Positions 33,820 to 38,255 of a stretch of 38,255 bases of DNA are shown here, one piece after another. Within the stretch, counting starts at the first letter, position 1. Each line of letters starts with the position of its first letter. The position numbers were made by a program, and so were the translations under genes. This stretch comes from Clostridiales bacterium (GTDB lineage Bacteria; Bacillota; Clostridia; Lachnospirales; Lachnospiraceae). The notes under the pieces were generated by a model. That model did no database searches, was not told the origin of the DNA, and worked only from the letters and a program-made list of their open reading frames with translations. The DNA is taken from positions 1 through 38,255 of the forward strand of contig DUNZ01000065.1 in the NCBI GenBank assembly GCA_012839085.1, read 5' to 3'.

Positions 33820-35916
33820 TCAACAATTTAGATCAATATAGTGATAGGATTGCCCAAGATCCTTTAATATTTCTTGCTCCCGCCTATGGCAGCTAAATAA
33901 CAAAATCTGTTCTTGATCCTTCATTTGTTCCAAGACTGCCCTTAGTCGTTTATCATCATATAAAGTAAAACTATCATCCAAAATTAGTGGTATCCTATCT
34001 TTTCCTAAGAGTACTTCTCCAACTGCTAAACGCAGAGCAAAATATAATTGATCAATTGTTCCAGCACTTAGCCGATCTATGATTATATAATCACCATGGC
34101 TTCCTACTTTAATGTTAAGGTTTTCATCTACCTTAATATCGGTATACCTTTGCTTGGTGATTTGGCTGATTTTTTTAGAGACGGACTGATTGAATTGTAC
34201 ACCGAAACTATCATGAATCTCTACCGAAATTCCTTTGATGGTTTCCAAAGCCAGGTTAATGGCTTCTAATTCCACCTCACATTCTTTATGTTTTCTGATT
34301 CGTTCATTATATTTATGCTGATTTTTGATGAGCTGATCTTCATTATCCTCTAAGGCATTAATTTGCCACCTTATTTTTTCCAAATTCAATCTACAATTGT
34401 TTTTTTCTTCTTCTATCTCCATCCGCTCTTCCGTTGCCTTCTTCTTTCTGCGATTAATCTCCTCCCTAAGACGACCCATAGAATTCTCCGTTAGTACCTC
34501 CTCCGGTATAAAATAAAGCATATATTTCATAATGACATCATAAAGAGCGTCCCTGCGATTTTCTAATTCATCAATCGCTTCTAAAACCCCAATCAAATGC
34601 CGTTTTTCATGCTCTAAATTATAGTATTTCTTTAAAACCAACTCATATTGACGGGATAATTCCTCTATGGTACTTACTTGGTTCCTTATTAGAATCTCTC
34701 TAATATCATAATCTATGGATTGTATTTTTTTATTTAGCCTTTGATAGACATCCTCCAACTGCATACCTCGCTTGTTCAGGCTACTCCTATTAAGGAAATG
34801 AAGGATAAAAGCAAAAAGATATGCTCCTACTGCTATTAAAATCCCTGTTGGTTTAAAAGCTGTAATCAATAAGGCTGTTATAGAAACTAGGCTAGTACAA
34901 ACTAAGGTATACAGTAGATTCTTACGAGAAGTTTTTTTATTTTCTTCTCTTTCCTCTATCAAGGTATCGATTTCTAAGACTAATTCTTTTTGCTTATTGG
35001 ATAATTTGATTGCATCTTCTAAGTCTTTCTTATATTGATCTATATTTGAAACATAACTCTCCCAGCCACTAAGATCCCTTTGAATTTGACTGGCTTCATC
35101 CTCTAGCTTTTGAAGCTGTAGATTTAACCCTTGATACTGACGAAATTTCTCCTGGATGGCCGGAAGCTCCTCCATTTTTACACGGTCTTCCCTAAGGTTA
35201 AGCTCCTTTTCGAAAGATGTTTTCTTATGATCCAGATCCTGCTCCAACTTAAGTAAGTCTTTTAACTTAGCTGTCAGCTCTTCTAATTGGATTTCCTTTT
35301 CCTCACCTTCCCGTATCTTTGCTTCAAGTCTAGCTATCTGCTGATTATCCATGGATCCTCGGATCACTTTTCTTTGTTGATTTAGTTCCCACAAAGCCTT
35401 AGCAACATCCACCTCTTTCGCCTTTGATATGGAAAGATTGGCGATATAATTACCTAACTGCTTGGCCAGTTCCGTATCCGTCTTTGCTCCTAGTTGTTCC
35501 ATACTAACCGTATTACGAAAAGTGGATTCTGTAAGCCCTGGAATTAGTTCACTAATATGATTCTCTCGTAATTTTACTTCCCTACCAGTCTTTAAATCCA
35601 AAATGACAAACCTTTTATCGTTTGCATGAAAGCTTCTCTGTATACGATAATCCTTATGATCAATAGAAATATCCATGCTGCCATTAAAAGCTCCGGGATT
35701 ATTCCAGGGAAGATATCTTGTATAGACATCATCTTTGCCAGCCACGCCTCTTCCTCTGCTACGTTCTATACCAAATAACATACCTTTGATAAAGGCATGA
35801 ATGGTTGATTTCCCCGCCTCGTTTTCTCCATAGATTAGATTAAGACCTGGCTTAAGCTCTATCTCCTTGTTGTGGAAACGGCCAAAGTTCTGTAATACCA
35901 GCTTTTTGAAAAACAT
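33820..35916 (-). CDS. membrane-anchored SbcC/Rad50-like ATPase (YhaN type)
   Basis: 698 residues. Walker A GENEAGKST (30-38) at the N-terminus and the ABC signature RLSAGTIDQLYFALRLAVGE with Walker B LILDDSF at the C-terminus flank two coiled-coil arms (about 185-330 and 380-560), the SMC/Rad50 layout. Between the arms, where Rad50 has a zinc hook, are two hydrophobic segments (about 334-354 and 356-376), so the arms are probably tied to the membrane, as in Bacillus YhaN. It is shorter than YhaN (over 900 residues). It follows the nuclease gene by 9 bases and should act with it in DNA end processing (inference). Confidence 0.92.
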   Translation of the reverse strand: MFFKKLVLQNFGRFHNKEIELKPGLNLIYGENEAGKSTIHAFIKGMLFGIERSRGRGVAGKDDVYTRYLPWNNPGAFNGSMDISIDHKDYRIQRSFHANDKRFVILDLKTGREVKLRENHISELIPGLTESTFRNTVSMEQLGAKTDTELAKQLGNYIANLSISKAKEVDVAKALWELNQQRKVIRGSMDNQQIARLEAKIREGEEKEIQLEELTAKLKDLLKLEQDLDHKKTSFEKELNLREDRVKMEELPAIQEKFRQYQGLNLQLQKLEDEASQIQRDLSGWESYVSNIDQYKKDLEDAIKLSNKQKELVLEIDTLIEEREENKKTSRKNLLYTLVCTSLVSITALLITAFKPTGILIAVGAYLFAFILHFLNRSSLNKRGMQLEDVYQRLNKKIQSIDYDIREILIRNQVSTIEELSRQYELVLKKYYNLEHEKRHLIGVLEAIDELENRRDALYDVIMKYMLYFIPEEVLTENSMGRLREEINRRKKKATEERMEIEEEKNNCRLNLEKIRWQINALEDNEDQLIKNQHKYNERIRKHKECEVELEAINLALETIKGISVEIHDSFGVQFNQSVSKKISQITKQRYTDIKVDENLNIKVGSHGDYIIIDRLSAGTIDQLYFALRLAVGEVLLGKDRIPLILDDSFTLYDDKRLRAVLEQMKDQEQILLFSCHRREQEILKDLGQSYHYIDLNC

Positions 35917-35925
35917 TGCTTCCTC

Positions 35926-37002
35926 CTAATCCTTAGCTTTTAATAATGCTTCTATCCCATAATATAATGCTTTTTTTGTCACTTCATCTTGAGCCCTTTG
36001 ATCCCGTATTTTCTGTATAAAGATCCCTATGATATTATCTTTGTTTTGACGATAAAGTTCATCAAAATCATAATCAGGAACTGACTTGTCAATCACCTCT
36101 AGAATATTACCAAGTCTTAATATATCCTCTTTGTGAAACTGAATTGTTTCATGTCGAAAACCCTCAATGATCAATTGATATATGTGATTCTTCCCCTGTT
36201 TTTCTATACCCTCTTTGGCCATATCAACCAAGGCAATATTGGTGGTATTAGGGTTTACAGTTAAAACAATGGATTTATATTGCCTTTTAGCATGGGGAAT
36301 AAAACGAATCTTGATATCTCTATTTTCAGTGATCTCACCCATAATATAACCTCGGTCACCCTTTTCATTTCGATCCAGAGGTTGTAAAGAGCCGCAGGTT
36401 ACCATTCCTTTATCCATAATCTCAGGGTTATGAATATGTCCTAGGGCGATATAGTCAAATCCCGCTTCTAAAAGCTTCTTTCTATTAAATGGAATGTGCC
36501 GATCATCTCCTCCATGACCAAGGAGGATTTGAATCTGCCCATTATGATTCGGCTTTAGGTTATCATAGAGAGGCTCCGTAATTTCTTTTGAATGATAGCT
36601 CAAACCCCAAACCTGAGTATTCAAGTCCCCTAAATCTACAACTTCAATCTGATTTCCCATAATCATATGAACATTATCACTCCACTGAAATCCCCAATAA
36701 TTTGATCTCGGGGCTAGATAATCATGGTTTCCAGCAATGATTACAACTTTGCTTGATTCCAATTTACCAAAGAGATAATTCACTTCCTTTAGCTCTCTCA
36801 TAAGAGGTTGCCTATGAAACAAATCACCAGCTATCAACAATAAGTCTACTTTCTCCTTATTGCATATATCAATGATCTCTGAAAAAGCAGTCCAAATCTC
36901 CTTAGCTCTTTCTTCTCCCCAGGACATATTGGAATCTGGTACGGCTCCAAGATGCACATCTGCTATATGTATAAACTTCATAGAATTAGCAGTCCCATTC
37001 AT
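35926..37002 (-). CDS. Mre11/SbcD-like metallophosphoesterase (YhaO type)
   Basis: 358 residues. The calcineurin-type nuclease motifs are complete: D15xH17 (ADVHLG), GDLFH (59-63), GNHD (91-94), LGHGG, and GHIH. The C-terminal third is a capping and partner-binding region. It is the first gene of a two-gene operon with the YhaN-type ATPase. The start at 37002 has AGGAG 4 bases before it, a tight spacing; MKFIHIADVH at 36981 is a reasonable alternative that matches the family N-terminus. Upstream lies a duplicated promoter-like segment. Confidence 0.93.
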   Translation of the reverse strand: MNGTANSMKFIHIADVHLGAVPDSNMSWGEERAKEIWTAFSEIIDICNKEKVDLLLIAGDLFHRQPLMRELKEVNYLFGKLESSKVVIIAGNHDYLAPRSNYWGFQWSDNVHMIMGNQIEVVDLGDLNTQVWGLSYHSKEITEPLYDNLKPNHNGQIQILLGHGGDDRHIPFNRKKLLEAGFDYIALGHIHNPEIMDKGMVTCGSLQPLDRNEKGDRGYIMGEITENRDIKIRFIPHAKRQYKSIVLTVNPNTTNIALVDMAKEGIEKQGKNHIYQLIIEGFRHETIQFHKEDILRLGNILEVIDKSVPDYDFDELYRQNKDNIIGIFIQKIRDQRAQDEVTKKALYYGIEALLKAKD

Positions 37003-37280
37003 CTCCTATCAAGAGCAAGGACCGCCCCACCTCCTAATCCAAAGAATTACCAATCGTAACATAGATTCAATTTAATTAGCATATAGCTCACTACGCTTTC
37101 TCATTCTATCATGAACAAAAATCATGTTCATTGATCTTATTGCTCCGAACGCTTATGCATAGAAGCATGCATATACTTCACTACGATTCATTATATCACG
37201 AACAAAATATAGCAGCAATAAAAATTCGAACATTTATTCTGTATGGATAAGACCATAAAGATAATTCCTTTTGTTTTTCC
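37003..37280. other. intergenic region with a duplicated promoter-like segment
   Basis: No gene. It contains two diverged copies of a 40-base segment (see repeat) and an inverted repeat ATGCAT/ATGCAT around 37156-37172. Confidence 0.55.
37081..37208 (-). repeat. direct repeat of about 40 bp, each copy with a -10-like box
   Basis: Segments 37081-37120 and 37171-37208 match over most positions (CACTACG and GAACAAAA are shared exactly). On the minus strand each reads TTTTGTTC(A/G)TGATA(G/T)AATGA, giving TAGAAT or TATAAT boxes pointing to the nuclease gene. They may be tandem promoters or copies of a dispersed element. Confidence 0.55.
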
Positions 37281-37309
37281 TTGAATATAGATTCTCATTT
37301 TAATATAAT
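37281..37309 (+). promoter_or_regulatory. promoter for the GNAT gene
   Basis: TTGAAT (37281-37286) and TATAAT (37304-37309) with a 17-base spacer, about 70 bases before the ATG. A second TATAAT at 37341-37346 lacks a good -35. Confidence 0.7.
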
Positions 37310-37379
37310 GGAAAAAATGTATAATTTTTTGAAGGCTTTGTATAATGATATTTTGATACTATCTTAATGGAGGAAAAAA

Positions 37380-37922
37380 ATGAGAACTCTAGAGACACAG
37401 CGATTAATTTTAAGAAATGTGAAAAAAAGTGATGTACATGATTTTTATGAATTTGCGAAAAGTCCAAATATAGGTCCAAACGCTGGATGGGAACCCCATA
37501 ATAGCTTGGAAATGTCTCTTGGCATATTGAGATCAATTATAGAAAGTAATAATGTATGGGCCATTGTTTATAAAGAAAACAATAAAATGATTGGTAGCAT
37601 AGGCCTACATAAAGATATACATCGAAATCCAGAGGACGTTCGAATGCTTGGTTATGTTTTATCGGAAAAATACTGGGGTAAGGGAATAACAACCGAGGCT
37701 GCTAAGGAAGTGATTCGATATGCTTTTGAAGATCTTAACCTATCATTGATTAGCATTCAACACTATCCTCATAATATTCGTTCCATGCGAGTGATAGAAA
37801 AATGCGGATTCAAATACGAAGGTACCCTGCGTTATGCTGCTAAAATTTTCAACGGATCTGTCTATGATTTGATGTGTTACTCTCTAACAAAAGATGAGTG
37901 GGAATCGTACCGTAAAATATAA
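37380..37922 (+). CDS. GNAT-family N-acetyltransferase (RimJ/RimL-like)
   Basis: 180 residues, the normal size. It begins with TLETQRLILRNVKKSDVHDF, typical of the Acetyltransf_3 group, and has the acetyl-CoA-binding region GYVLSEKYWGKGITTEAAKEV and the C-terminal EKCGFKYEGTLRYA. The acceptor (protein N-terminus, amino acid, antibiotic or small molecule) cannot be told. ATGGAGGAAA lies just before the ATG. It appears monocistronic. Confidence 0.93.
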   Translation: MRTLETQRLILRNVKKSDVHDFYEFAKSPNIGPNAGWEPHNSLEMSLGILRSIIESNNVWAIVYKENNKMIGSIGLHKDIHRNPEDVRMLGYVLSEKYWGKGITTEAAKEVIRYAFEDLNLSLISIQHYPHNIRSMRVIEKCGFKYEGTLRYAAKIFNGSVYDLMCYSLTKDEWESYRKI

Positions 37923-38152
37923 AAACAAATCAGAGCTAGACACTCTCATTGATAAGTTTATTGATTTTTATATTTGTTTGATTTTTATATTTGTTTTCCT
38001 TTTATTTATATTATGATTAAAGATAGCGATGATATAGATGGAAAGGGTTTCATAAGGCAATTGGCTTTTAAATGCTTTATTGTCTAAATTAAATGAGCTT
38101 TGGAAAAGAGACCTCTATAGAGAATATTTACAAAGAGAGGGTAATCTTTTAA
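37923..38152. other. AT-rich intergenic DNA after the GNAT gene, with a tandem repeat
   Basis: No supportable gene. An exact 17-bp tandem duplication, GATTTTTATATTTGTTT, occupies 37963-37979 and 37980-37996. AAACAAAT just after the GNAT stop can pair with ATTTGTTT in either copy, so this may be an AT-rich terminator. A 10-bp hairpin AAAGAGAGGG/CCCTCTCTTT lies at 38132-38166, without a good T-tract on either side. Confidence 0.5.
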
Positions 38153-38255
38153 TTATCCCTCTCTCTTTCTATAAGTTCAGACCATATTTCATACAAAGGA
38201 GTTATTTGGTATATGGAAATTAACCTATTAATTTCTATCCACTTTTTAATTTCTA
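38153..38255 (-). other. possible C-terminal end of a gene running off the right edge
   Basis: The minus strand has an open frame ending at TAA 38155-38153 whose last residues read IYQITPLYEIWSELIEREG, which looks protein-like and stays open towards the window edge. On the plus strand AAAGGAG followed by ATG near 38211 could instead begin a gene. The fragment is too short to choose; coordinates are approximate. Confidence 0.3.

Noticed and set aside
37100-37135. SOS box in front of the nuclease operon
   Set aside because: GAAC and GTTC half-sites are present but separated by about nine bases instead of four.

Overview
The window looks like chromosome from a low-GC, anaerobic, spore-forming Firmicute, most like the Lachnospiraceae / Clostridium cluster XIVa (for example relatives of Lachnoclostridium phytofermentans). 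This is inferred from AT-rich DNA, strong AGGAGG-type ribosome sites, tRNA genes without encoded CCA, spoVG, DnaD/DnaI-type primosome proteins, a YhaN/YhaO-type nuclease pair and an hcp-hemerythrin stress cluster. No search was run, so the species is not established.

Layout. 1-660: two tRNA genes (Asn on minus, Leu-CAG on plus, the latter with promoter and terminator). 1060-3234: a large repetitive lipoprotein. 3439-11342 (minus): a three-gene operon encoding a DnaQ-RecQ-UvrD triple fusion, a small SAM methyltransferase and a PLD-nuclease/SF2 helicase. This is the most accessory-looking part and a candidate DNA repair or genome-defence unit. 11619-15834: a nitrosative/oxidative stress module: a Crp/Fnr regulator (minus), divergent hcp with a dyad operator centred near -41.5, an unrecognised protein and a hemerythrin. 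16127-16867: an orphan DNA methyltransferase. 16942-19106 (minus): an HMCES-type abasic-site protein, then DNA polymerase IV behind a LexA-type SOS box, then a small coupled protein. 19669-21941: a DUF1846 protein and a PAP2 phosphatase.

21965-28119 (minus) is housekeeping: spoVG, pth, mfd and a parvulin-type foldase lipoprotein. 28539-33698 (plus) holds murC, a DnaD-like protein, a DnaI-like helicase loader and a PRPP synthetase. Between murC and the dnaD-like gene lies a cluster of DnaA boxes, two of which form the arms of the murC terminator. 33820-37002 (minus) encodes a Mre11/Rad50-like pair whose ATPase has two membrane segments. 37380-37922 is a GNAT acetyltransferase. The right edge may contain the end or the start of one more gene.

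The window is rich in DNA-transaction genes (two helicases of the fusion operon, Mfd, Pol IV, HMCES, YhaN/YhaO, DnaD/DnaI, an orphan methyltransferase). The items most worth following are the helicase-methyltransferase-helicase operon, the DnaA-box cluster ahead of the primosome genes, the hcp regulatory region with its operator and array of degenerate 46-bp repeats, and the small protein coupled to Pol IV.
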